A stretch of 24,204 nucleotides of DNA from an uncultured Clostridia bacterium. Lineage in GTDB: Bacteria; Bacillota; Clostridia; Oscillospirales; Acutalibacteraceae. Positions 13,053-20,190 of this stretch are shown here, piece by piece (the first letter of the stretch is position 1; the number at the start of each line of letters is the position of its first letter). The notes under the pieces were generated by a model. It made no database searches. It was not told the origin of the DNA and saw nothing but the letters and a program-made list of their open reading frames with translations. The stretch is from NCBI GenBank assembly GCA_947302895.1, contig CAMYWU010000002.1, positions 1 through 24,204 of the forward strand, read 5' to 3'. The translations under genes were made by a program, and so were the position numbers.

Positions 13053-14153
13053 ATGAAAAAAGTTACAAGTTTATTGTTGTCAATTGCAATGATTATCGGA
13101 GTGTTATCGACAAATGTTAGTGCTTTTGCAGCAGGATGGTTAAACTATAGCAGGGAAGTAGTTTTTGACACTGATTATAGTGAATGTTGTAATTCTAGTG
13201 ATTACAGGACATATACTTATGCTCCAAAATCTAGCGACAATTATGTTTATTATGATGTATTATATTTTAAAGTGCCGACCAAAGGAAAAGTCTCATTATA
13301 TGTTGAAAGTGAATCGGACTACAACACATCATATCATATAAATCCATTTGTTGGTGCAACATATGCAGCGACCGACTATACTATTTTTAACGCAGATGAT
13401 ATCGACAACGAATATGTTTTGTGGAATGATGACAACAGGGATAAATGCGGATACAGTTCAGCAAGAGGGGTTTACTATGAACAGCACTCTGCAATATTAA
13501 ATAAGGGCGAATACTATATACTAGTATCTTACATTGCACACGATTGGACGATTGACAGAATTGGTTATTCTTTTAACATAGGTTTTACACCGTCAATATC
13601 TAAACCCTCTACTCTCAAAGTTACTACCCGAAACACAACAAGCATAAAGCTTTCTTGGAGCAAGGTTGGAGATGTTGATGGCTATCAGCTTCAGCGTAAG
13701 AGCGGAGATACTTGGAAAACTCTAACAAACACAACTTCAAATTCACACACGGCAAAGGATTTGAAAACAGGAACAAATTACCACTTCCGTGTTCGTTCAT
13801 ATGTTGAAGCCAATGGAAAAAAGTATTACAGTGCGTGGAAAACACTTGATACACCCACAAAACCTTCAACTCCCGCAATCAAAGCACCGTCAACAAATAA
13901 AAAGCATCAGATAATTGCAAAATGGATCAAGGTCTCTGCAGGTACAGGTTATCGGGTTCAGTTCAGCAAGAAAAAGGATTTCAGCTCGGTTATTGCAACA
14001 AAAACAGTTTCGGGAATAAGCAAAACAAGCTACACTGGAAAGAATTTTACAAAGGACAAAACTTATTATGTTCGTGTTCGTGCATACAAAACTGTAGACG
14101 GAACAAAGTATTACGGCGCATGGAGCAAGGGTAAATCAATTAAGTGCAAATAA
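13053..14153 (+). CDS. Secreted protein with an N-terminal beta domain and two FN3 domains
   Basis: A 366-residue protein. ATG follows AAAGGAG at about 13038-13044. The signal peptide (1-26) ends in SAFA. Residues about 28-170 form a beta-rich domain with the YYDVLYFKVPTKGKVSLYVES and GEYYILVSYI strands of a PPC-like jelly-roll; this is only a resemblance. Two FN3 domains follow (about 180-268 and 272-366), with SIKLSWSKVGDVDGYQLQRK, TNYHFRVRSYVE, and TYYVRVRAYKTVDGTKYYGAW. They resemble host FN3 modules in base composition, while the N-terminal part is visibly more AT-rich, so the gene may be chimeric. It probably acts at the cell surface or is released; no catalytic motif is seen. It is likely controlled by the divergent HTH repressor. 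Confidence 0.88.
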   Translation: MKKVTSLLLSIAMIIGVLSTNVSAFAAGWLNYSREVVFDTDYSECCNSSDYRTYTYAPKSSDNYVYYDVLYFKVPTKGKVSLYVESESDYNTSYHINPFVGATYAATDYTIFNADDIDNEYVLWNDDNRDKCGYSSARGVYYEQHSAILNKGEYYILVSYIAHDWTIDRIGYSFNIGFTPSISKPSTLKVTTRNTTSIKLSWSKVGDVDGYQLQRKSGDTWKTLTNTTSNSHTAKDLKTGTNYHFRVRSYVEANGKKYYSAWKTLDTPTKPSTPAIKAPSTNKKHQIIAKWIKVSAGTGYRVQFSKKKDFSSVIATKTVSGISKTSYTGKNFTKDKTYYVRVRAYKTVDGTKYYGAWSKGKSIKCK

Positions 14154-14162
14154 AACAAACAA

Positions 14163-14185
14163 GAGCACGGCTAATTGCCGTGCTC
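14163..14185. terminator. Bidirectional terminator between the FN3 gene and RAYT
   Basis: GAGCACGGC (14163-14171) and GCCGTGCTC (14177-14185) around TAATT, with A-rich sequence to the left and an AT-rich stretch to the right, between convergent genes. Confidence 0.75.
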
Positions 14186-14193
14186 ATTAATTA

Positions 14194-14688
14194 TTATGCA
14201 TAGTATTCATCTTTTCCGATAATCCATTTTCTCGGATTCTCTTCAATGTACTGAATATGATTTAAAAAATCTTCTTCATTACGGATGATATGGTCGTAAA
14301 ACGAACGTTGCCATAAATCAACATCACACTTTTTGTTTGTCATTCTTTTAAGTGTTGACACATACCTTGCCACAACCGAATTTGTAGGGGACGGCGCCCT
14401 CGACGTCCCGTTGGTATGCGTATTTGAAACAATCAATAATAAATGAATGTGATTCGGCATTATAACATAATAATCAACATTAAGATTATCATAAATGCCA
14501 TTCATTTTGAGAATTTCGTTTTCGATGATTTTTCCGTATTCAGATAACCTTATCTGCGGGACGTCGGGGGCGCCGTCCCCTACATCGGAAAGGAGACACT
14601 TCATATCATTTGTACATATTGTTATGAAATATATGCCGTTTGATGAATAATCAAAATCCTTTAATCTTGTTGGTTTCCGGTCATCCAT
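14194..14688 (-). CDS. REP-associated tyrosine transposase (RAYT, Y1/HUH family)
   Basis: A 164-residue single-domain Y1 transposase of the TnpA_REP/IS200-like class. The HUH metal site is H80-I-H82 in MPNHIHLLL, the probable catalytic tyrosine is Y131 in WQRSFYDHIIR, and YFITICT and EENPRKW are family-typical. These enzymes nick single-stranded DNA at REP hairpins and are usually domesticated single-copy genes. Two 28-nt REP-like units, in inverse orientation to each other, are part of the coding sequence (14383-14410 encoding NGTSRAPSPTN at 93-103, and 14557-14584 encoding DVGDGAPDVPQ at 35-45). The ATG follows the TAA of the M18 peptidase gene with no gap (TAAATG), and no good SD is visible, so translation may be coupled. 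Confidence 0.9.
   Translation of the reverse strand: MDDRKPTRLKDFDYSSNGIYFITICTNDMKCLLSDVGDGAPDVPQIRLSEYGKIIENEILKMNGIYDNLNVDYYVIMPNHIHLLLIVSNTHTNGTSRAPSPTNSVVARYVSTLKRMTNKKCDVDLWQRSFYDHIIRNEEDFLNHIQYIEENPRKWIIGKDEYYA
14383..14410. repeat. REP-like 28-nt unit, copy 1 in RAYT
   Basis: On the + strand it begins TGTAGGGGACGGCG and ends GACGTCCCG. The stem is GGGACG/CGTCCC around a 10-nt loop that can form CG/CG. It differs by one base from the complement of the unit at 14557-14584. Confidence 0.8.
14557..14584. repeat. REP-like 28-nt unit, copy 2 in RAYT (inverted)
   Basis: On the + strand it begins CGGGACGTCG and ends CCGTCCCCTACA. It is in inverse orientation to copy 1, with 146 bp between them, so the pair could also form one long hairpin. 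Confidence 0.8.
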
Positions 14689-16089
14689 TTACTTTGTAAA
14701 AAATGTTAAAAATGCTTTGTATGCCATATAAACATCAGTTTTTGCAACGATTTCATACGGTGCGTGCATTGAAAGAACGGGAACGCCAACGTCGATTGTA
14801 TCAACATCCATATTTGCAATGAAGAGGGCAACCGTTCCGCCGCCGCCGTTATCAATTTTGCCAAGCTCGCCGCTCTGCCAGAGAACGCCGTTTTCTTCAA
14901 GCATATTTTTAACGAAGGAAACAAATTCAGCCGAAGCATCGCTTGTTCCGTATTTGCCGCCGTGGCCTGTGAACTTGGTTACGCAAACGCCCTGATTGAT
15001 AAAGCTTGCATTGTTCTTTTCAAAAGCGCTGCCCCAGGTCGGGTCGTATGCAGCGTTAACATCTGCGCTAAGACACATTGAGTTGCGAAGAACATCCCTG
15101 CCCTCGTAGCCCTCGAGTCTTGCGAGGTCTTCAATGAAGTATTTGAGATATGATGAAGCAAGACCTGTGTTTCCGTCAGAACCTGTTTCTTCCTTATCGG
15201 TTAAAACGGTTATAGCGGTGTATTCGGGAGCCTCCTCAATATCAAGAATAGCCTGAAGCGCAGGATATGAGCAAACCCTGTCATCGTGGCCGTAGCCTCC
15301 GATTAAGCTTCTGTCGAAGCCGATATCGTCAACAGTAAACGCAGGAACAAGCTCAAGCTCTGCAGAAAGGAAATCCCTTTCAACAATTCCGTATTTTTCA
15401 TAGAGAAGTGAAAGAAGGTTGAGCTTGATTTTTTCGCTTTCCTCGTCGTCCTTGAACGGTCTTGAGCCGATAACAACATTAAGCTCTTCGCCTTTGACAA
15501 GGTCGTCTGCCTTTCTCTGCATCTGCTCTCTGTCGAGATGGGGAAGAATGTCGGTTATAACAAACTTGGGTTCGCCTGCCGCCTCGCCGATTTTAACATC
15601 AACAAAGCTGCCGTCGCTTTTGCAGATTCTTCCGTGGAGAGAAAGCGGAATTGCGGTCCACTGATATTTTTTAATACCGCCGTAGTAGTGGGTTTTGAAG
15701 AAGCCCAAACCGTCCTCCTCATAAACGGGGCACTGTTTGAGGTCAAGTCTCGGGGAATCAATATGCGCTGCGGAAATTCTAATTCCGTCCTTAATGCTTC
15801 TTTTGCCCTTAACGCAAAGAATGATTGCCTTGCCCCTGTTTGCACGGTAAACCTTATCGCCTGCTGCAAGGGCTTCTCCGAATTCATCAAACTTAACAAA
15901 GCCGTTTGTAAGCGCTAAATCCTCAACAAATGCGGCAACCTCACGCTCGGTTTTGCATTCCTGGAGGAATTCCTTATATCCCTCGCAAAAATCATCGCAA
16001 ACAGCAAGCTCCTCAGCGCTCATAAAATCAATTGCATTTTCCTTTTTGTTAAACAGCATTTCCTTGAGCTGTTTTGATTTTTCACTCAT
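14689..16089 (-). CDS. M18-family aminopeptidase
   Basis: A 466-residue cytosolic metallo-aminopeptidase of the M18 family (aspartyl/aminopeptidase I type), which removes N-terminal residues using a dinuclear Zn or Co site. The metal ligands are visible: H109-x-D111 in SAAHIDSPRLDL, the bridging Asp in GGYGHDDRV, the catalytic Glu pair in LTDKEETGSDG, the Asp in CLSADVNAAYD and the final His in LSMHAPYEIV. Length is normal. The ATG overlaps the upstream TGA stop (ATGA), and GGAGG lies 7 nt upstream of the start, so it is coupled to the tsaC::coaE gene. Role: peptide turnover. Confidence 0.95.
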   Translation of the reverse strand: MSEKSKQLKEMLFNKKENAIDFMSAEELAVCDDFCEGYKEFLQECKTEREVAAFVEDLALTNGFVKFDEFGEALAAGDKVYRANRGKAIILCVKGKRSIKDGIRISAAHIDSPRLDLKQCPVYEEDGLGFFKTHYYGGIKKYQWTAIPLSLHGRICKSDGSFVDVKIGEAAGEPKFVITDILPHLDREQMQRKADDLVKGEELNVVIGSRPFKDDEESEKIKLNLLSLLYEKYGIVERDFLSAELELVPAFTVDDIGFDRSLIGGYGHDDRVCSYPALQAILDIEEAPEYTAITVLTDKEETGSDGNTGLASSYLKYFIEDLARLEGYEGRDVLRNSMCLSADVNAAYDPTWGSAFEKNNASFINQGVCVTKFTGHGGKYGTSDASAEFVSFVKNMLEENGVLWQSGELGKIDNGGGGTVALFIANMDVDTIDVGVPVLSMHAPYEIVAKTDVYMAYKAFLTFFTK

Positions 16090-17654
16090 AGTATTTCCTC
16101 CAAAATATGGTTTATTTGTTCATCAACGTCTTCTCCATTATTATAGACAACGAAGTCGCTATGGTCAATATAATATTTTTCATCAAACTGGGCGTTTATT
16201 CTTAAAAGCGCACGCTGTTTTGAAATATTATCCCTTTTCATAATTCTGTCAATGCGAGTTTCAAGGGGAGCAGTAACGCATATAACCTTATAGCATTCCC
16301 CCTCCGCCTTTGCTTCAAAGAGCTGCGGAGCATCAAGAACACAGGGAATATCGCTTTGCTTTTTGCATTCTTCAATAATTGCAGGGTGCATAATTGCATT
16401 GAGCTTTTTTGTTTCTTCCTTTTTTGAAAAGGCTCTCTCTGCAAGAAGGGGTCTGTTTAATTCCCCGTCTTCAACAATATCTTCTCCAAACGCCTTTTGA
16501 AGCTCTAATAAAACAGGGGAGCCGTTTTGCGTTATTTTTCTTGCAACGCTGTCGCTGTCTATAATCTTAAAGCCGTATTCCCTAAGGTATTTGCAGATAT
16601 ATCCTTTTCCTGCGCCCGTCGGACCTGTTAAGCCGATAGTAAAGGGCTTGTTTAAATCAATTATGTTGAATGCGGCGGCACGGATAAGCCTGTTGAAAAC
16701 AGCCATTCCAACTCCGTTTTTATTCGGAAGCCGTGCATAAACCCTCTTTGCGCCGAGCTCATCAAGCTTACGCAGCTTATCAAAAAGCTGTTTTGCCTGG
16801 CTTAAATCATCGCCCTCAGCGCCGAAGGTAACCTTGGGTACGGTTATATTATCCCCTTCAAAGCACAGCGCAAACGCATCTTTTTTTGAATTAACAAATT
16901 TTTCGTATTTTTCCCTGTCGCCATCAACAAGAATTATCTTTGCCTTCGGCGAATAATGCTTATATTTCATACCGGGAGAGGCGGCTTTTTCGCCCTCCTT
17001 CATTTCGCTGAGAACAGCCCCGGAGAGTTCAACCTCTCCGATAACCTCTTCAATCATTTCCTTTGTTATCGCACCCGGACGAAGAATAACGGGCGTTTCC
17101 CCCGCAAGGGTTATAACCGTTGATTCAACTCCGAATTCGCAATCGCCGCCGTCAACAATCGCATCTATTTTGCCGTTCATATCGGCAATAACGTGGCTCG
17201 CCTTTGTTGGCGAGGGTAAGCCGCTTGTGTTTGCGCTCGGTGCGGCAATCGGAACGCCCGAGGCTTCAATAACCGCCCTTGCAATCTCATTTTTCGGCAT
17301 ACGCAGTGCAACGGTTTCGAGTCCGCCGCTTACCGTATCGTTAACAAGCTCTGATTTATTCAGAATAACCGTTAAGGGCGCAGGAAAAAATGCGTCAATA
17401 AGCATTTGCGCCTTTGGCGGAATTTCTTTAACGAGCGGTGAAATATCCTCTTTCTTTGCGATATGAACAATAAGGGGATTATCGCTCGGTCTGCCCTTTG
17501 CAGCGTAAATGCTTTTAACGGCTTCTTCGTTTAGCGCATTTGCGCCAAGCCCGTAAACCGTTTCGGTTGGGAAGGCAACAAGCCCGCCCTCGCCGAGAAT
17601 CCTGCCTGCAAGAGTAATATCCTGTTTTGAATTTGAAAGGATTTTTGTTTTCAT
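16086..17654 (-). CDS. Fusion of threonylcarbamoyl-AMP synthase (Sua5/YwlC) and dephospho-CoA kinase (CoaE)
   Basis: A 522-residue two-enzyme protein. Residues 1-334 form a full Sua5: a YrdC domain (about 8-205, with GLVAFPTETVYGLG, KGRPSDNPLIVH, FPAPLTVIL, ALRMP and PIAAPSANTSG) plus the Sua5 C-terminal domain (SPGMKYKHYSPK to about 334). Sua5 makes threonylcarbamoyl-AMP from Thr, bicarbonate and ATP for tRNA t6A37. Residues about 337-522 form CoaE, the last step of CoA synthesis: P-loop GPTGAGKG (344-351), IIDSDSVAR, NRPLLAERAF, and LDAPQLFEA. In most bacteria these are separate genes. The linker is very short (about NIIDLNKPF). It starts 4 nt after prfA with no clear SD. Both halves look intact. 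Confidence 0.93.
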   Translation of the reverse strand: MKTKILSNSKQDITLAGRILGEGGLVAFPTETVYGLGANALNEEAVKSIYAAKGRPSDNPLIVHIAKKEDISPLVKEIPPKAQMLIDAFFPAPLTVILNKSELVNDTVSGGLETVALRMPKNEIARAVIEASGVPIAAPSANTSGLPSPTKASHVIADMNGKIDAIVDGGDCEFGVESTVITLAGETPVILRPGAITKEMIEEVIGEVELSGAVLSEMKEGEKAASPGMKYKHYSPKAKIILVDGDREKYEKFVNSKKDAFALCFEGDNITVPKVTFGAEGDDLSQAKQLFDKLRKLDELGAKRVYARLPNKNGVGMAVFNRLIRAAAFNIIDLNKPFTIGLTGPTGAGKGYICKYLREYGFKIIDSDSVARKITQNGSPVLLELQKAFGEDIVEDGELNRPLLAERAFSKKEETKKLNAIMHPAIIEECKKQSDIPCVLDAPQLFEAKAEGECYKVICVTAPLETRIDRIMKRDNISKQRALLRINAQFDEKYYIDHSDFVVYNNGEDVDEQINHILEEIL

Positions 17655-17658
17655 TTTA

Positions 17659-18732
17659 TCAGTTTTCTGATGCCTTTAATTTCTCTGCCGTATCGGCGGT
17701 GATGAGCGCATCAATAAGCTCATCAAGGTCGCCGTTTAAAATCTGCTCCAATTTATAAAGGGTTAGGTTGATTCTGTGGTCGGAAACCCTGCCCTGAGGA
17801 TAGTTATAGGTTCTTATTCTTTCGCTTCTGTCGCCCGTGCCTACCTGAGCCTTGCGCTCGCCTGCGATTTCAGCATCATGCTTTGCTTTTTCAGCATCAT
17901 AGAGCCTTGCACGAAGAACCTTCATTGCTTTTTCCTTGTTTTTATGCTGGCTTCTTTCATCCTGGCATTCAACAACCGTTCCCGTAGGAATATGTGTTAT
18001 TCTGATTGCCGAGGAGGTTTTATTGATATGCTGACCGCCTGCGCCGGAAGATCGGAAGGTATCAATTTCAAGGTCCTTTTCATTGAGCTCAAAATCAACC
18101 TCGTCCGCCTCGGGAAGAACTGCAACGGTTGTTGTTGAGGTGTGAATACGTCCCTGGCTTTCGGTTTCGGGAACTCGCTGAACACGGTGAACTCCCGATT
18201 CAAACTTAAAGCGTGAATATGCGCCGTCGCCGTCTACGGAAAAGCTTACTTCCTTAAAGCCGCCAAGTCCTGTTTCGCTTGCCGAAAGAAGCTCGCATTT
18301 AAAGCCCTTTGCCTCAGCGTACATATTATACATACGATATAAAACGCCTGCAAAAAGTGCGCTTTCCTCGCCGCCTGCGCCGCCGCGGATTTCAATAATA
18401 ACGTTTCGGTCATCGTTGGGGTCTCGGGGAAGAAGCAGAATTTTAAGCTCCTCGCTTATGCGCTCCATATCCTCCTTGCTCTGTTCAAACTCCTCTTTAA
18501 CCATTGCGGTAAAATCGGAATCAAGCGAGCTGTCGTTTAGCATTTCCTTTGATTCCTCAAAGGTTTCCTTTGCCTTTTTATATTCTCTGAATTTTTCAAC
18601 AACGGGGGTAAGCTGTTTTAACTCACGCATAAGCTTTGTATATTGCTCCATATCGGCAACAACCTCGCTCTTGCAAACAAGCTCATTAACCTCGTTATAT
18701 CTTTCTTCAACCTGAACTAATTTATCAAACAT
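17659..18732 (-). CDS. prfA: Peptide chain release factor 1
   Basis: A 357-residue RF1, the normal length, which reads UAA/UAG and triggers peptide release. It has an N-terminal helical domain (1-100), the RF-1 signature ([20 protein letters not shown]) and the GGQ loop ([19 protein letters not shown]) that enters the peptidyl-transferase centre. SD AAAGGA lies 7 nt before the ATG, within the end of the DUF951 gene. The methyltransferase prmC, often adjacent and responsible for GGQ methylation, is not in this window; sua5 next door is a common neighbour. Confidence 0.98.
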   Translation of the reverse strand: MFDKLVQVEERYNEVNELVCKSEVVADMEQYTKLMRELKQLTPVVEKFREYKKAKETFEESKEMLNDSSLDSDFTAMVKEEFEQSKEDMERISEELKILLLPRDPNDDRNVIIEIRGGAGGEESALFAGVLYRMYNMYAEAKGFKCELLSASETGLGGFKEVSFSVDGDGAYSRFKFESGVHRVQRVPETESQGRIHTSTTTVAVLPEADEVDFELNEKDLEIDTFRSSGAGGQHINKTSSAIRITHIPTGTVVECQDERSQHKNKEKAMKVLRARLYDAEKAKHDAEIAGERKAQVGTGDRSERIRTYNYPQGRVSDHRINLTLYKLEQILNGDLDELIDALITADTAEKLKASEN

Positions 18733-18735
18733 AGC

Positions 18736-18918
18736 TTAATCCTTTGTCTTTATGCTTTTTATATTCTTTTCGATTTTGCTTCGTGCAACCATAACCTCAC
18801 GGTTGCAGTTTGTGCATCTGATTTTGAAATCTGCGCCAATCCTCAGAACCTCAAACTCGTTGTTTTTGCAGGGATGGGGCTTTTTCATTATCAGAATATC
18901 GCCAACATTTACATCCAT
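18736..18918 (-). CDS. DUF951-family small protein
   Basis: A 60-residue basic protein with the DUF951 pattern: VNVGDILIMKKPHPC, EVLRIGADFKIRCTNC and EVMVARSKIEK. Three Cys, two of them as CTNC, suggest a zinc-ribbon-like knuckle. It is widespread in Firmicutes, and its function is unknown. First gene of the operon; SD AGAGGGAT before ATG 18918. Confidence 0.93.
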   Translation of the reverse strand: MDVNVGDILIMKKPHPCKNNEFEVLRIGADFKIRCTNCNREVMVARSKIEKNIKSIKTKD

Positions 18919-18968
18919 ATTATCCCTCTGATATTAGTATAATAATTAAATAATAATATATCACCGAG

Positions 18969-18986
18969 TATTATACCACCAAAAAT
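18969..18986. repeat. 18-bp direct repeat, left copy
   Basis: TATTATACCACCAAAAAT, identical to 19132-19149. On the minus strand it contains TATAAT with an extended -10 TGG. The two copies bracket a 145-bp hairpin-rich segment. Confidence 0.9.
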
Positions 18987-19131
18987 GCAAACAGCAAACT
19001 GTTTGCCACGGCTGCGCCGTGTGCCGTGGTAATCACGGCAATTTTTTGTGATACAATGTTCTAAAACCAAAACAATAGTTTTGAAAATTGCTTATAGCAA
19101 TTTTGCGGCGCTTCACGCCGCAGTTTTAGGT
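18987..19131. mobile_element. Hairpin-dense 145-bp insertion between direct repeats
   Basis: Two perfect 18-bp copies flank this segment, as expected of an insertion with target duplication. Hairpins in order: GCAAACAG/CTGTTTGC (18987-19006), CACGGC/GCCGTG, GCCGTG/CACGGC followed by AATTTTTT (a + strand terminator near 19023-19047), and a 69-nt cloverleaf at 19061-19129. In the cloverleaf an outer stem CTAAAAC/GTTTTAG encloses three adjoining hairpins: CAAAAC/GTTTTG, AAAATTGC/GCAATTTT and GCGGCG/CGCCGC. No coding sequence and no terminal inverted repeats are seen. A single-copy structured RNA or recombination site is an alternative. Confidence 0.55.
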
Positions 19132-19149
19132 TATTATACCACCAAAAAT
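19132..19149. repeat. 18-bp direct repeat, right copy
   Basis: Identical to 18969-18986. This copy keeps a matching -35 (TTGATA) at the right distance, so it is probably the working promoter of the DUF951-prfA operon. Confidence 0.9.
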
Positions 19150-19161
19150 CACCTTTATCAA
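19133..19161 (-). promoter_or_regulatory. Promoter of the DUF951-prfA operon
   Basis: Minus strand TTGATA (19161-19156), a 17-nt spacer and TGGTATAAT with -10 at 19138-19133. The predicted start is near 19126, so the leader (about 210 nt) would begin at the edge of the cloverleaf and run through the whole insertion. Confidence 0.6.
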
Positions 19162-19217
19162 CATAATTAATATTAATAAAACATATTAATATATATAAAA
19201 CAAAAGGAATGATTATT

Positions 19218-20129
19218 TTGAAATACTATCCCGAAGGAACAAATAAGGCGCTCGCAAAAAAATTTGAAAGCGCAGCTCAGATAAAAGAGGCGATGAACAG
19301 CGGGGAAACAGTTGAGGGAAAGGTTTTGCTCTGCGATAAGGAGCGCAATTTGCATATTGATTTGGGGGCATATAAGGGAATTATCCCCTACCGTGAGGGT
19401 GCAATCGGCATTCAGGAGGGAACACTGCGGGATATTGCCCTTATTTCAAAGGTTAATAAAAGCGTATGCTTTCGTATAATCGGCTTTCATCGCCTTGAAA
19501 GCGGCGAAAAAATTGCTGTATTATCCCGCAGAGCTGTTCAGCTTGAATGTATGAAAAACTATGTTGATAAGCTAAGGGAGGGGGATATTATTGATGCAAA
19601 AATAACCCATCTTGAAAGCTTCGGCGCATTTATTGATATCGGCTGCGGAATTAATTCGCTTATTCCGATTGATATGCTTTCGGTTTCAAGAATAAGCAAT
19701 CCCCGCCAGAGGCTGAGCGTTGGGCAAACGGTTAAAACGGTTTTAAGAAAAAGAGAGGAAGGAAAGCTAACCTTTTCGCTCAGGGAGCTTCTCGGAACCT
19801 GGCAGGAAAACGCAAGCCTTTTTTCGGTTGGAGAAACCGTTGGCGGAATTGTTCGCAGCGTTGAAAGCTACGGTGTTTTTATCGAGCTTATGCCAAATCT
19901 TGCAGGGCTTGCCGAATACAGCGAAGAGCTGAGAGAGGGGCAGAGCGTTTCGGTATACATAAAAGCAATTATCCCCGAAAAAATGAAAATCAAGCTTGCC
20001 GTTGTTGAGGCGTTTGATGAGATTAATCCGAAAAGCGAGCTTGTTTATTTTGAAAATGGGGAGCATATTTCCTCCTGGCACTATTCGCCCTATGGCGCAA
20101 CAAAAACAGTTGAAACTTTCTTCAATTAA
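19218..20129 (+). CDS. S1-domain RNA-binding protein (ribosomal S1-like)
   Basis: A 303-residue protein when started at TTG 19218; AAAAGGA (19202-19208) is 9 nt upstream, whereas ATG 19209 would sit directly against the SD. It has three OB-fold S1 repeats: about 30-105 (VEGKVLLCDKERNLHIDLGAYKGIIP), about 120-190 (GDIIDAKITHLESFGAFIDIGCGINSLIP) and about 205-265 (GETVGGIVRSVESYGVFIELMPNLAGLAE). The last 30 residues are a tail. It binds single-stranded RNA and resembles the short S1 proteins of Firmicutes. The role in translation initiation is inferred. Confidence 0.9.
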   Translation: MKYYPEGTNKALAKKFESAAQIKEAMNSGETVEGKVLLCDKERNLHIDLGAYKGIIPYREGAIGIQEGTLRDIALISKVNKSVCFRIIGFHRLESGEKIAVLSRRAVQLECMKNYVDKLREGDIIDAKITHLESFGAFIDIGCGINSLIPIDMLSVSRISNPRQRLSVGQTVKTVLRKREEGKLTFSLRELLGTWQENASLFSVGETVGGIVRSVESYGVFIELMPNLAGLAEYSEELREGQSVSVYIKAIIPEKMKIKLAVVEAFDEINPKSELVYFENGEHISSWHYSPYGATKTVETFFN

Positions 20130-20130
20130 A

Positions 20131-20154
20131 AAAACGGCTCAATCTGAGCCGTTT
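20131..20154 (+). terminator. Terminator after the S1 gene
   Basis: AAAACGGCTC (20131-20140) pairs with GAGCCGTTTT (20146-20154 region) and is followed by T residues. Confidence 0.85.
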
Positions 20155-20162
20155 TTACTATT

Positions 20163-20183
20163 CACTTGCCACTTGCCACTAAG
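20163..20183. repeat. Heptad tandem repeat tract H3
   Basis: CACTTGC, CACTTGC and CACTAAG in register. The tract directly abuts the inverted repeat CAGAAAATC (20184-20192) / GATTTTCTG (20197-20205), whose right arm and loop hold the stop codon and last codons of the DUF1846 gene. Confidence 0.65.
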
Positions 20184-20190
20184 CAGAAAA

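Noticed and set aside
14194..14688. Complete IS200/IS605 insertion sequence
   Set aside because: There are no tnpB gene, left/right-end hairpins or flanking target motif; the protein fits a single-gene RAYT.
19061..19129. tRNA gene
   Set aside because: The cloverleaf has no acceptor-end, T-loop GTTC or anticodon-loop features, and its arm sizes do not fit tRNA.
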